Shown piece after piece: positions 55,948 through 63,677 of a DNA stretch of 64,000 bases. The position numbers were made by a program, and so were the translations under genes. Source of the DNA: Erythrobacter sanguineus (GTDB taxonomy: Bacteria > Pseudomonadota > Alphaproteobacteria > Sphingomonadales > Sphingomonadaceae). The stretch's first letter is position 1. Every line of letters begins with the position of its first letter. The notes under the pieces are model-generated. The model did no database searches. It saw only the letters and a list, made by a program, of their open reading frames with translations, and was not told where the DNA came from. Where the stretch lies: assembly GCF_900143235.1 (NCBI RefSeq), contig NZ_FRDF01000005.1:161309-225308 (forward strand). Direction: 5' to 3'.

Positions 55948-56148
55948 GTGAAGAACCGTCTCAAAGTGCTGCGCGCCGAACGCGACTGGAGCCAGGCCGA
56001 ACTGGCCGGGCGGCTCGATGTCTCGCGTCAGGCGGTCAACGCCATCGAGACCGGCAAGCACGATCCCTCCCTCCCCCTCGCCTTCCGCATCGCCCGCCTG
56101 TTCGACATGACCATCGAAGACATCTTCGACGACGGAGAAAGTGCATGA
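55948..56148 (+). CDS. XRE-family HTH regulator (66 aa)
   Basis: This 66-residue protein is a lone Cro/C1-type domain: LKVLRAERDWSQAELAGRLDVSRQAVNAIETGKHDPSLPLAFRIARLFDM in consecutive blocks, with helices 2-3 at residues ~13-36 and the ending IEDIFDD. Such tiny regulators usually bind short dyads as dimers. The start is GTG at 55948, four bases after the preceding ORF. Its stop overlaps the next membrane-protein gene as ATGA. The array at 55701 is its likely operator. Confidence 0.9.
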   Translation: MKNRLKVLRAERDWSQAELAGRLDVSRQAVNAIETGKHDPSLPLAFRIARLFDMTIEDIFDDGESA

Positions 56149-56597
56149 TCTTCGCCAGCAAGACCCCTCTCGGCCCCGGCGAGGCGCGCAGCATCAAGCG
56201 CCGCCGACGCTATGTCATCTACCTTGCCTTCAGCAGCGTTGTCGGGATGATTGCAGGCTTTGCCGCCGGGTATTTCGATCACGGCGACGGCAATCTGCTG
56301 GCTGGCGATTGGGACCTGCTGCGCCTGCCGCCTGCGCTCTCCGTCCTGATCGCCATCATGTTGCTGGCCGGTTTTCTCGCCATTCCGCTCTATGGTTTTC
56401 GCCTCGCCGATGATTACCAGCGCGAACATGGTCTGGTCAGCTACGCCGGCGGCTTCCTCGCGGTCATGGCCGGGTTCCCGACCTGGACGGCGCTTCACGC
56501 GGGCGGTTTCGTGCCGCCGCCCCATGCCTTCGGAATTTTCGCGATCGGCTTTGTCTCGATGAGCCTGTCCTATCTCTACGCCCGCTGGCGGCTCTGA
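56145..56597 (+). CDS. Four-helix membrane protein coupled to the HTH gene
   Basis: This 150-residue inner-membrane protein has a basic N-terminus (EARSIKRRRRY) and four hydrophobic segments at about residues 25-45, 60-85, 98-118 and 126-146 (VIYLAFSSVVGMIAGFAAGY; VLIAIMLLAGFLAIPLYGF; YAGGFLAVMAGFPTW; FGIFAIGFVSMSLSYLYA). The family is not recognised with confidence. Translational coupling to the XRE gene suggests a regulator-membrane protein pair, as in many small HTH/DUF cassettes whose signal is unknown. Confidence 0.75.
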   Translation: MIFASKTPLGPGEARSIKRRRRYVIYLAFSSVVGMIAGFAAGYFDHGDGNLLAGDWDLLRLPPALSVLIAIMLLAGFLAIPLYGFRLADDYQREHGLVSYAGGFLAVMAGFPTWTALHAGGFVPPPHAFGIFAIGFVSMSLSYLYARWRL

Positions 56598-56671
56598 TTT
56601 CCCTTGTGCCAGCCCCCTTGTTCAACCACCCACTTTCACCCACACCCTCTGACAGTCCAAAGGGATCCACG

Positions 56672-57586
56672 ATGAAACTTGCCAATCTGCTTGCCCTGAC
56701 CGCCGCGCCGCTGGTGCTGTTCGCCGCCAGCCCCGCGCTGGCCGATAATCAAGCCGCGCCGGAAACGGCCGCCCAAACCGCTGCCAGCAGCGGCCCGGCG
56801 CTGTGGAAGGTCGCGGACGAGGACACCACCATCTACCTGTTCGGCACCGTCCACGTGCTGCCCGAGGGGATTGACTGGTATGATGCGACCATCGCCGATG
56901 CGCTGACCGGGTCGGACATGATCGTCACCGAAATCCCGATGGACAAGGCAAGCGAGGCCGAGCTCCAGCAGCTCACCATGAGCAAGGGCATGCTGGCGCC
57001 CGGCACCACCCTGCGTTCGCTGCTGACCCCGGAACAGGCCACCAGCTACGAGGCCGCTCTGGCCAAGATTGGTGCGCCGCCGGCCGCGTTCGATCCGTTC
57101 AAGCCCTGGCTTGCGGGCCTCACCTTGTCGCTGTTGCCACTTATGCAGCAGGGCTATGATCCCAGCGCAGGCGTGGAAAAGGTGCTGCTGTCCAAGGTTG
57201 GCGACAAGCCGCAAGGCGCGCTGGAAACGGCCGAATTCCAGCTTGGTATCTTTGATTCCATGACCACCGAAGCCCAGGTCGCCTTCATGATGGACGCGGT
57301 CGATGGCATGGACGAGGTCAAGTCGATGCTCGACCGGATGGTGGCCGAATGGGCCAAGGGCGATGCAGACGAGCTGGCGGCCATGATGAACGAGAGCATG
57401 AGCGATCCGGCGGTCGCCGAAGCCCTGCTCTACAGCCGCAACGCCAACTGGGCCGAGTGGATCGATGTGCGGCTCGATGAACCCGGCACCGTGTTCATTG
57501 CGGTCGGGGCAGGCCATCTTGCCGGCAGCAAGAGCGTGCAGGCCTACCTGACCGAACGCGGCATCACCACAGACCGGATCAAGTAA
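56672..57586 (+). CDS. TraB/GumN family protein (first of tandem pair)
   Basis: This 304-residue exported protein has a signal peptide MKLANLLALTAAPLVLFAASPALA. The TraB/GumN fold (erythromycin-esterase-like/TIKI-like metalloprotease superfamily) shows IYLFGTVHVLPEGIDWYDATIADAL with the GTxH motif, a central Glu region (IVTEIPMD), and C-terminal FIAVGAGHLAGSKSVQAYL with GxGH. These residues are proposed metal ligands. The ATG at 56672 has AAGGGA upstream. A homologous gene follows 16 bp later. Confidence 0.88.
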   Translation: MKLANLLALTAAPLVLFAASPALADNQAAPETAAQTAASSGPALWKVADEDTTIYLFGTVHVLPEGIDWYDATIADALTGSDMIVTEIPMDKASEAELQQLTMSKGMLAPGTTLRSLLTPEQATSYEAALAKIGAPPAAFDPFKPWLAGLTLSLLPLMQQGYDPSAGVEKVLLSKVGDKPQGALETAEFQLGIFDSMTTEAQVAFMMDAVDGMDEVKSMLDRMVAEWAKGDADELAAMMNESMSDPAVAEALLYSRNANWAEWIDVRLDEPGTVFIAVGAGHLAGSKSVQAYLTERGITTDRIK

Positions 57587-57602
57587 GCGGGATCGCCGGG
57601 CA

Positions 57603-58541
57603 ATGATCGCATTTGTGGAGGGCCGGATCGGGAAGGCAGCACGAACCGCTTTCGCGGCGGTCCTGCCCGCCTTACTGGCCCTCGCCCTGGCTCTCGCCCT
57701 CGCCGGTTGCGGCACAGCTCCCGGCGAGGAGGCGGCTGGCCCCCCGCCAAGACCGCTGCTGTATGAAATCGCTAGCGCCGATGGCGCGGTGGAGGGCTGG
57801 ATGCTCGGCACCATCCACGCCCTTCCCCCCGGCACCGACTGGCAGACCCCGCAAATCACGCGGGTCACCGACATGGCCGATCTGCTGGTGGTCGAGATTG
57901 CCGCGCTCGATGATCGCAAGGCCATGGCCGCCACCTTTGCCGAGCTTGCAACCACGCCCGGCCTTCCCCCGCTTGCCAACCGTTTGCCGCCCGACCTGCG
58001 CCCGGCGCTTGCCGATCTGCTCGCACGCGGCGACATGGCCCCCGGCAAATTCGGCTCCACCGAAACCTGGGCCGCGGCGCTGATGCTGGCGCAGATCGAT
58101 GCCGAGGGTGATCCCGAACATGGTGTTGATCGCGCATTGATCCGCGCCTTTCCCCGCGACAGGGTGATCGAGCTCGAAGGCACACGCCGGCAGCTTGGCA
58201 TTTTTGACCGCCTGCCTGAAATCCAGCAGCGCAATCTGGTGGCCGCCGTGCTGGCCGAAACCAGCGCAGCGGACCGTGACCGGGCCGCATTGCGCCGCGC
58301 GTGGCTGGCCGGGGACGAGGCGGCTCTGATTGACGCCACCCGCACCGGCATCATGGCCGACGCCGACCTGCGCGAGACGCTGCTGGCGGCCCGCAACCGC
58401 CGCTGGGACGAACGGATCGCCGCGCTGCTTGACCAGCCCCGGCGTCCGCTGGTGGCGGTCGGCACGGCCCATCTTGTCGGCCCGGATGGCCTTGTCGCCA
58501 TGCTGGAGGCCCGCGGTTACCGCGTCACCCGCCTGCGTTGA
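57603..58541 (+). CDS. TraB/GumN family lipoprotein (second of tandem pair)
   Basis: This 312-residue lipoprotein has lipobox ALAGC at residues ~32-36. It shares the layout of its neighbour: WMLGTIHALPPGTDW with GTxH, LLVVEIAALD, QLGIFDRLPE (compare QLGIFDSM in the first copy) and LVAVGTAHLVGPDGLVAMLEARGY with GxxH. The pair looks like an ancient tandem duplication, one soluble and one lipid-anchored. The substrate is unknown. Confidence 0.87.
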   Translation: MIAFVEGRIGKAARTAFAAVLPALLALALALALAGCGTAPGEEAAGPPPRPLLYEIASADGAVEGWMLGTIHALPPGTDWQTPQITRVTDMADLLVVEIAALDDRKAMAATFAELATTPGLPPLANRLPPDLRPALADLLARGDMAPGKFGSTETWAAALMLAQIDAEGDPEHGVDRALIRAFPRDRVIELEGTRRQLGIFDRLPEIQQRNLVAAVLAETSAADRDRAALRRAWLAGDEAALIDATRTGIMADADLRETLLAARNRRWDERIAALLDQPRRPLVAVGTAHLVGPDGLVAMLEARGYRVTRLR

Positions 58542-58677
58542 CGGCTGGCGGCTGTCCGGCAAGGCCATTGCCAAACCGCACGTCTGTCTCTAAGAGCCCG
58601 CGCTTCGGCGCTCTGGTCATCCCTGGAGGCGGCGCGCCGGATGGACTGATTTCAACACGCATTCGAAAGGCACAGCC

Positions 58678-59310
58678 ATGAGCGAAGCTCTTACTCTGCC
58701 GGCCGAAGCGCGCGAACGGGCTGGCAAGGGAGCCTCCCGAGCACTTCGCCGCGATGGTCGGACTCCCGCCGTGATTTACGGCGGCAAGGAAGAACCCACG
58801 ATGATCCACGTCGAGCAGAAGGAACTCATCAAGCAATTGATGACCGGTCACTTCATGAACTCGATTGTCAACATCACGATCGGCGGCAAGACCATCCGCA
58901 CCCTGCCCAAGGACGTGGCGTTTCATCCGGTTACCGACCGTCCGACCCATGCCGATTTCCTGCGCCTGACGGGCGATTCCAAGGTCGAAGTGCAGGTGCC
59001 GGTGGTGTTCATCAACGAAGCTGCCTCGTCCGGCCTGAAGAAGGGCGGCGTGCTCAACATCGTGCGTCACGAGCTTGACCTGATCTGCCCGAATGACAGC
59101 ATCCCGAGCGAGATCGAAATCGATGTCACCGGCAAGGATGTGGGCGATGCGATCCACATCAGCGAAGTGACCCTGCCCAGGGGTGTGGAAAGCGCGATTA
59201 CCGATCGTGATTTCACCATCGCCACGCTGGTTGCTCCCTCCGCGCTCAAGAAGAGCGAAGGCGCAGCGGCCTCCGAAGCGACCGAAGAGGCTGCGAGCGA
59301 GGAAGACTGA
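58678..59310 (+). CDS. rplY: 50S ribosomal protein L25/general stress protein Ctc
   Basis: This 210-residue long-form L25 (CTC) binds 5S rRNA. The N-terminal L25 domain has [30 protein letters not shown], then the TL5-type C-terminal domain ([51 protein letters not shown]). It ends in an Ala/Glu-rich tail. AAAGG lies before the ATG. The 136-bp leader holds an AGAGC/GCTCT hairpin at 58593-58614 that may be a terminator of the TraB genes or a leader element. A strong terminator follows. Confidence 0.95.
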   Translation: MSEALTLPAEARERAGKGASRALRRDGRTPAVIYGGKEEPTMIHVEQKELIKQLMTGHFMNSIVNITIGGKTIRTLPKDVAFHPVTDRPTHADFLRLTGDSKVEVQVPVVFINEAASSGLKKGGVLNIVRHELDLICPNDSIPSEIEIDVTGKDVGDAIHISEVTLPRGVESAITDRDFTIATLVAPSALKKSEGAAASEATEEAASEED

Positions 59311-59337
59311 TTTTCCCGCATTGATGCTTGCAATCCG

Positions 59338-59377
59338 GACGCCGGGCTTCTCAGGGGAAGTCCGGCGTCTTTCGTTT
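59338..59377 (+). terminator. Rho-independent terminator after rplY
   Basis: GACGCCGG (59338-59345) pairs with CCGGCGTC (59362-59369), and the stem extends inward by CTTC/GAAG. TTTCGTTT follows. It lies between rplY and pth, 28 bp before the pth start. Confidence 0.88.
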
Positions 59378-59405
59378 GGCCTGCAACACCGCTAGGGGCG
59401 CGCTT

Positions 59406-59984
59406 ATGCAGATCTGGGTCGGCCTTGGAAATCCCGGACCGCGCTATGCGCTCCACCGGCACAATGTCGGCTTCATGGCCGTGGACGTCATCGCCGAAAT
59501 GCATGGCTTTGGCCCGGAACAGAAGAAGTTCCAGGGCTGGGTCCGCGAAGGGCGGATCGGCACGCAGAAAGTGCTGCTGCTGAAGCCCGCTACCTTCATG
59601 AACGAAAGCGGCCGCGCCGTGGGTGAGGCGCTGCGGTTCTACAAGCTGGGCACGGACGCGCTGACGGTGTTCCATGACGAGCTTGATCTGGCCCCTTTCA
59701 AGGTCAAGGTGAAGCAGGGCGGCGGCCATGCCGGGCATAATGGCCTGCGATCCATCGATCAGCATATGGGCCCGGACTTTCGCCGCATTCGGCTCGGTAT
59801 CGGCCATCCGGGGCACAAGGACCGCGTCACCGCCCATGTGCTTGGCAACTATGCCAAGGCCGAGGAAGATGATCTCGCGGCCATGCTCGGTGCGATTGGC
59901 GCAGAGGCCGAATGGCTCGCCAAGGGTGATGACGTGCGCTTCATGAATGACGTGGCGCTAAGGATGCAGGATATGAACCCATGA
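59406..59984 (+). CDS. pth: Peptidyl-tRNA hydrolase
   Basis: This 192-residue enzyme recycles peptidyl-tRNA. The motifs are WVGLGNPGPRYALHRHNVGFMAVD with the catalytic His, LLLKPATFMNESGRAVGEAL, VFHDELDLAPFKVKVKQGGGHAGHNGLRSI with Asp and His, and FRRIRLGIGHPG. The ATG at 59406 gives the canonical MQIWVGLGNPG start; the longer frame from 59328 covers the terminator and is rejected. rplY-pth-(DUF1330)-ychF is a familiar gene order. Confidence 0.97.
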   Translation: MQIWVGLGNPGPRYALHRHNVGFMAVDVIAEMHGFGPEQKKFQGWVREGRIGTQKVLLLKPATFMNESGRAVGEALRFYKLGTDALTVFHDELDLAPFKVKVKQGGGHAGHNGLRSIDQHMGPDFRRIRLGIGHPGHKDRVTAHVLGNYAKAEEDDLAAMLGAIGAEAEWLAKGDDVRFMNDVALRMQDMNP

Positions 59985-60403
59985 CCACAGATCTCGCATT
60001 TCTTGAGGTAAGCCCAGAGCAGGGTGCGGCCTTTTTCGGGTCGCCAGACGAAGGGCCGGTGATCATGCTCAACCTGCTTCGGTTCAGCAAGCGAGCCGAT
60101 TACTCACACGCTCCAGATCTCGAGCCGGTTGGCGGCACGACCGGGCGTGATGCCTATGCCCGTTACATGCGCGAAATGCGTCCGCTGCTTGAAGCAAGCG
60201 GCGGCGAGGTGCTATTTTCGGGGACAAGCGGCCACTTCCTGATCGGCCCGCAAGACGAGACATGGGATCACGTCCTGCTGGTGCGACAGGCGAGCAAGGC
60301 GGCGTTTCTCGCCTTCGCCAGCGACCCCGAAAGCCAGCGCATCACCGCCCATCGAACTGCTGCGATTTGCGATTCCCGGCTGCTGCCGATCCGTATGGAC
60401 TGA
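59981..60403 (+). CDS. DUF1330-like protein
   Basis: This 140-residue protein has a dimeric alpha/beta-barrel look. Blocks include PVIMLNLLRFSKRADY, GRDAYARYMREMRPLLEASGGEVLFSG and VLLVRQASKAAFLAFASDPE, consistent with DUF1330-type ferredoxin-like folds. The function is unknown. The ATG at 59981 overlaps the pth stop, so it is translated from the same mRNA. Confidence 0.72.
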   Translation: MTTDLAFLEVSPEQGAAFFGSPDEGPVIMLNLLRFSKRADYSHAPDLEPVGGTTGRDAYARYMREMRPLLEASGGEVLFSGTSGHFLIGPQDETWDHVLLVRQASKAAFLAFASDPESQRITAHRTAAICDSRLLPIRMD

Positions 60404-60405
60404 CC

Positions 60406-60918
60406 ATGCCTGCGGGGCCGATCATCATCCGGCAGCGATGGTGGGGGCATTTGGTGGTGTTGTTCTGCCTGCCGATTGTCGCCACCCTTGGTGTGGTGTT
60501 CGGTTCGGCGGGCATCGGGCTGTTTGGCGAAGCTGGCGGCTGGTGGAAGGGGCTATTCCTGATCGCTGGCGCGGTATTCATGCTGTTCGTCGTGGTATTC
60601 CTGCTCAATAACCTCTTCACCTTCCGGCTCGAAATTGACGCTCGCGGCCTGCGGATGGTCGGCAATTTCTGGACCCATGACCTTGCCTGGCAAGAAATCA
60701 CGCGGACCGAAAAAAGCCACAATAATCGCGCGCCTGGCTATCACGTTCACGTCATGGTCGACGGCTCACGCTATCCGCGCCGCCACTGGAGCAATCTGTG
60801 GTTTGCGGGCTATGGGATCCCCTCGCTGATGGAAAAGGGCGCGACTGACCTTGCTGCCTATCTCAAGCGCAAACGGCGCGATGCGCTGAGGCCTCAACGG
60901 GCGGCGGCGGGGCAATGA
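60406..60918 (+). CDS. Two-helix membrane protein, PH-like domain, hypothetical
   Basis: This 170-residue protein has two TM helices (residues ~15-35, HLVVLFCLPIVATLGVVFG; and ~45-70, LFLIAGAVFMLFVVVFLLNN). A cytoplasmic domain follows (FRLEIDARGLRMVGNFWTHDLAWQEI), which resembles the bacterial PH-like/YdbS-type beta domain, and then a basic tail. The function is unknown. It starts 2 bp after the DUF1330-like stop and overlaps the next gene by 4 bp. Confidence 0.65.
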   Translation: MPAGPIIIRQRWWGHLVVLFCLPIVATLGVVFGSAGIGLFGEAGGWWKGLFLIAGAVFMLFVVVFLLNNLFTFRLEIDARGLRMVGNFWTHDLAWQEITRTEKSHNNRAPGYHVHVMVDGSRYPRRHWSNLWFAGYGIPSLMEKGATDLAAYLKRKRRDALRPQRAAAGQ

Positions 60919-61421
60919 AGCGCGTCATCATCATCGGCCCTTGCGGTTCGGGCAAAAGCACCCTCGCCCGTGAACTCGCGCCGCGGATGGGCCTGCCGCT
61001 GGTTCACATGGACCAGCTGGGCTGGCAGGCGGGATGGGTAGAAACAGAGAAGGCCGAACTCCGCGCGCGCCTTGCTGATGCGGTGGCGCAGGATCAATGG
61101 CTGATCGAGGGCAATTACGGCAGCACGCTGGCACCGCGCCTCGAACGGGCGGATATTGTGATCTATCTCGATTTCCCGATCCGCCTGTGCCTGTGGCGGT
61201 TGATCCGCCGGATTGCGCGCCATCGCGGTCAACCACGCCCTGACATGCCCGAAGGGTGCCCGGAACGCTTTGACCTCGGCTTTTTCTGGTACGTGATGAA
61301 CTGGAACACCGGCCCGCGCGTCCGCACCGAAAGGGCCATCGCGCCGTGGGCCGACAAGGTAGTGCGGCTTTCCAGCCCCCGCGCCCTTGCAGAATGGCGC
61401 AAAGCCAATAGGCTTGGCTGA
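60915..61421 (+). CDS. Adenylate kinase-like P-loop NTPase (FlaR/topology-modulation type)
   Basis: This 168-residue small kinase-like ATPase has Walker A IIIGPCGSGKSTLAREL at the N-terminus, LPLVHMDQLGWQAGW, IEGNYGSTLAPRLERADIVIYLDFP, and a lid with RLIRRIARHRG. It resembles proteins annotated as DNA topology modulation (FlaR) or shikimate/adenylate kinase-like. The substrate is unknown. The ATG at 60915 overlaps the previous gene. Confidence 0.8.
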   Translation: MKRVIIIGPCGSGKSTLARELAPRMGLPLVHMDQLGWQAGWVETEKAELRARLADAVAQDQWLIEGNYGSTLAPRLERADIVIYLDFPIRLCLWRLIRRIARHRGQPRPDMPEGCPERFDLGFFWYVMNWNTGPRVRTERAIAPWADKVVRLSSPRALAEWRKANRLG

Positions 61422-61448
61422 CAGCATCCAGCCAAGGACAATCACCGC

Positions 61449-62450
61449 ATGAACCTCGACCGCCGCACGCTCCTCGCCGGAGCCGGAGCCGCCGCCACCG
61501 CCTCGCTGCTCACTGCCGCCCGGACATCCGCGGCTGAGCCGGTCTATACGTCCGACCTCAACTTTGCGGGCAAGAGCGTGCTGATTACTGGCTGTTCTTC
61601 AGGCTTCGGGCGGCTGACAGCAGAGTTGCTGGCACGACAAGGTGCGCGGGTATTTGCCACCATGCGCAACCTGCCCCGTCCCGAGGCGGACGAATTGCGC
61701 GCCCTCGCCGTCGCGGAAAGCCTTGATCTGCATGTCATCGCCATCGACGTTACTGCAGACGATCAGATTGCTGCCGGGGTGGCCGAGGCCGAACAGATCA
61801 ATGGCGGACCGATTGATGTGTTGGTCAACAATGCTGGCATCGGCATCACTTCACCGGTCGAAGTGCAGGATATGGAAGCCACCCGGTTGATCTTTGAAAC
61901 CAATGTCTTTGGCCCCCACCGCATGGCCCGCGCGGTGCTGCCGGGGATGCGGGCCAAGGGCGCCGGGCAGATCATCCAGATTTCCAGCCAGCTTGGGCGT
62001 GTGATCGTGCCCTATTCAGGGCATTATTCGGCCACCAAATTTGCGTTGGAGGCGATGAGCGAGCAGCTGGCCTATGAACTGGTGCCGCATAAAATCGATG
62101 TCAGCATCATCGAACCGGGCGGTTATCCCACCAAGGTGTGGGTCAACCGCAATGCCTATTCGGGCGAGCTGAAGGACCGGGCCGAGGCGGTGCATACCGA
62201 AGGCTATCCGCAACAGGTGGCTCGTATGGGGATGGAGGACGGCTCTGGCCGCAGCGCCGATCCGGCGGATGTAGCGCGCGCCATTGGCGGTCTGATCGCC
62301 CAGCCCCCCGGCACCCGCCCGCTGCGCCTGCCCGTGGCTGCGGGCAACAAGCCGCAGGTCCCGATCAACGAGGTAACGGCACAGGTGCAGACCGCGTGGC
62401 TCGGCAATTCACCCTACGGCCCGCTGATCCGCGGGGTGCACGGACGGTGA
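61449..62450 (+). CDS. SDR-family oxidoreductase with Tat-like signal
   Basis: This 333-residue classical short-chain dehydrogenase has TGCSSGFG as nucleotide loop, NNAGIG, the catalytic Ser in ISSQLGRV and YSATK with Tyr and Lys. The N-terminus MNLDRRTLLAGAGAAATASLL is a twin-arginine-like signal followed by an Ala-rich segment, so the enzyme may be exported with its cofactor bound. NADP use and the substrate are not clear. A GC hairpin follows the stop. Confidence 0.86.
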   Translation: MNLDRRTLLAGAGAAATASLLTAARTSAAEPVYTSDLNFAGKSVLITGCSSGFGRLTAELLARQGARVFATMRNLPRPEADELRALAVAESLDLHVIAIDVTADDQIAAGVAEAEQINGGPIDVLVNNAGIGITSPVEVQDMEATRLIFETNVFGPHRMARAVLPGMRAKGAGQIIQISSQLGRVIVPYSGHYSATKFALEAMSEQLAYELVPHKIDVSIIEPGGYPTKVWVNRNAYSGELKDRAEAVHTEGYPQQVARMGMEDGSGRSADPADVARAIGGLIAQPPGTRPLRLPVAAGNKPQVPINEVTAQVQTAWLGNSPYGPLIRGVHGR

Positions 62451-62460
62451 GGCTCTAGCC

Positions 62461-62494
62461 AGCGCCCGGCCCGCCCGCTAAGGGCCAGCGCTTT
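62461..62494 (+). terminator. Weak terminator-like hairpin between SDR and ychF
   Basis: AGCGC-CC-GGCCC (62461-62472) pairs with GGGCC-A-GCGCT (62482-62492), with small bulges, followed by TTCC. The U-tract is short, so termination may be partial. Confidence 0.4.
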
Positions 62495-62518
62495 CCAGTT
62501 AGCCAAGAGATAATCATC

Positions 62519-63619
62519 ATGGGTTTCCGTTGCGGGATCGTCGGCCTGCCCAACGTGGGCAAGTCCACTCTGTTCAATGCGCTCACCGAGACGCAGGCGG
62601 CGCAGGCGGCGAATTATCCGTTCTGCACGATCGAGCCGAACGTCGGCCAGGTCGCGGTGCCGGATGAACGCCTGCAAAAAATCGCCGCCATCGCGAAAAG
62701 CGCCAAGGTGATCGAAACCCAGCTTGGCTTTGTCGATATCGCCGGCCTCGTGAAGGGCGCGAGCAAGGGCGAGGGCCTTGGCAACCAGTTCCTCGGCAAT
62801 ATCCGCGAGGTTGATGCCGTGGTCCACGTGCTGCGCTGCTTTGAAGATGACGATATCCAGCACGTCGCCAACAAGGTCGATCCCATCGCCGACGCCGAAG
62901 TGGTCGAGACAGAATTGATGCTGTCCGATCTTGAAAGCCTCGAAAAGCGCGTGCCTGCCGCTGCGAAGCGCGGGGCGACCGGCGACAAGGAGGCCAAGGC
63001 GATGGCCAGCGTGCTGGGCCAGGCGCTCAAATTGCTGCGCGAAGGCAAGCCTGCACGCCTGACCGTGCCGGGCGATGAGGAGGAAGAACGGCTGTTCAAA
63101 CAGGCCCAATTGCTCACCGCCAAGCCGGTGCTTTACGTCTGCAATGTCGCGGAGGAAGAGGCCGCAAGCGGCAACGCCCTATCTGCCAAGGTGTTTGAAA
63201 AAGCCGCTGCCGAGGGCGCCGAGGCGGTGGTCGTCTCCGCCGCGATCGAAGCTGAACTGGTGGCGATGCCGATGGAAGACCGGGGCGAATTCCTCGAAGC
63301 CTTGGGCCTCACCGAAAGCGGTCTGGCCCGTGTGATCCGCGCCGGATACAAGCTCTTGGGCCTGAAAACCTTCTTCACCGCCGGCCCCAAGGAATCGCGG
63401 GCATGGACCTTCCCCGATGGCGCCAAAGCCCCGCAGGCAGCAGGCGAAATCCACACCGATTTCGAACGCGGCTTCATCCGCGCCGAAACCATCGCCTATG
63501 ATGATTACATCGCACTGGGCGGCGAAGCGGGCGCGAAGGAAGCCGGCAAGCTGCGGCAGGAAGGCAAGGAATACGTGGTGCAGGACGGGGACGTGCTGTT
63601 GTTCAAGTTCAACGTCTGA
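62519..63619 (+). CDS. ychF: Redox-regulated ATPase/GTPase YchF
   Basis: This 366-residue OBG-HflX family NTPase prefers ATP and associates with ribosomes. G1 is GLPNVGKSTLFNAL, G3 is DIAGLVKGASKGEGLGN, a coiled-coil insertion is at residues ~120-190, and the G4-like motif is YVCNVAEEE. The C-terminal TGS domain includes GLKTFFTAGPKESRAWT and HTDFERGFIRAETIAYDDYI. The length is typical. It is followed by a GGGGGC/GCCCCC hairpin, a dispersed repeat and the IS630 copy. Confidence 0.97.
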   Translation: MGFRCGIVGLPNVGKSTLFNALTETQAAQAANYPFCTIEPNVGQVAVPDERLQKIAAIAKSAKVIETQLGFVDIAGLVKGASKGEGLGNQFLGNIREVDAVVHVLRCFEDDDIQHVANKVDPIADAEVVETELMLSDLESLEKRVPAAAKRGATGDKEAKAMASVLGQALKLLREGKPARLTVPGDEEEERLFKQAQLLTAKPVLYVCNVAEEEAASGNALSAKVFEKAAAEGAEAVVVSAAIEAELVAMPMEDRGEFLEALGLTESGLARVIRAGYKLLGLKTFFTAGPKESRAWTFPDGAKAPQAAGEIHTDFERGFIRAETIAYDDYIALGGEAGAKEAGKLRQEGKEYVVQDGDVLLFKFNV

Positions 63620-63648
63620 GGGGGCGCGACACTGCCCCCACTCACCGC

Positions 63649-63677
63649 GTCACCCCGGACTTGATCCGAGGTCGGGC
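63649..63677. repeat. Dispersed palindromic repeat (CACCCCGGACTTGATCCG type)
   Basis: The segment GTCACCCCGGACTTGATCCG followed by AGGTCGGG is half of a palindromic repeat widely scattered in alphaproteobacterial genomes. The second arm reads GAGGTC instead of GGGGTC. The IS630 copy starts just after it, so the repeat may have been the insertion site. Confidence 0.55.
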
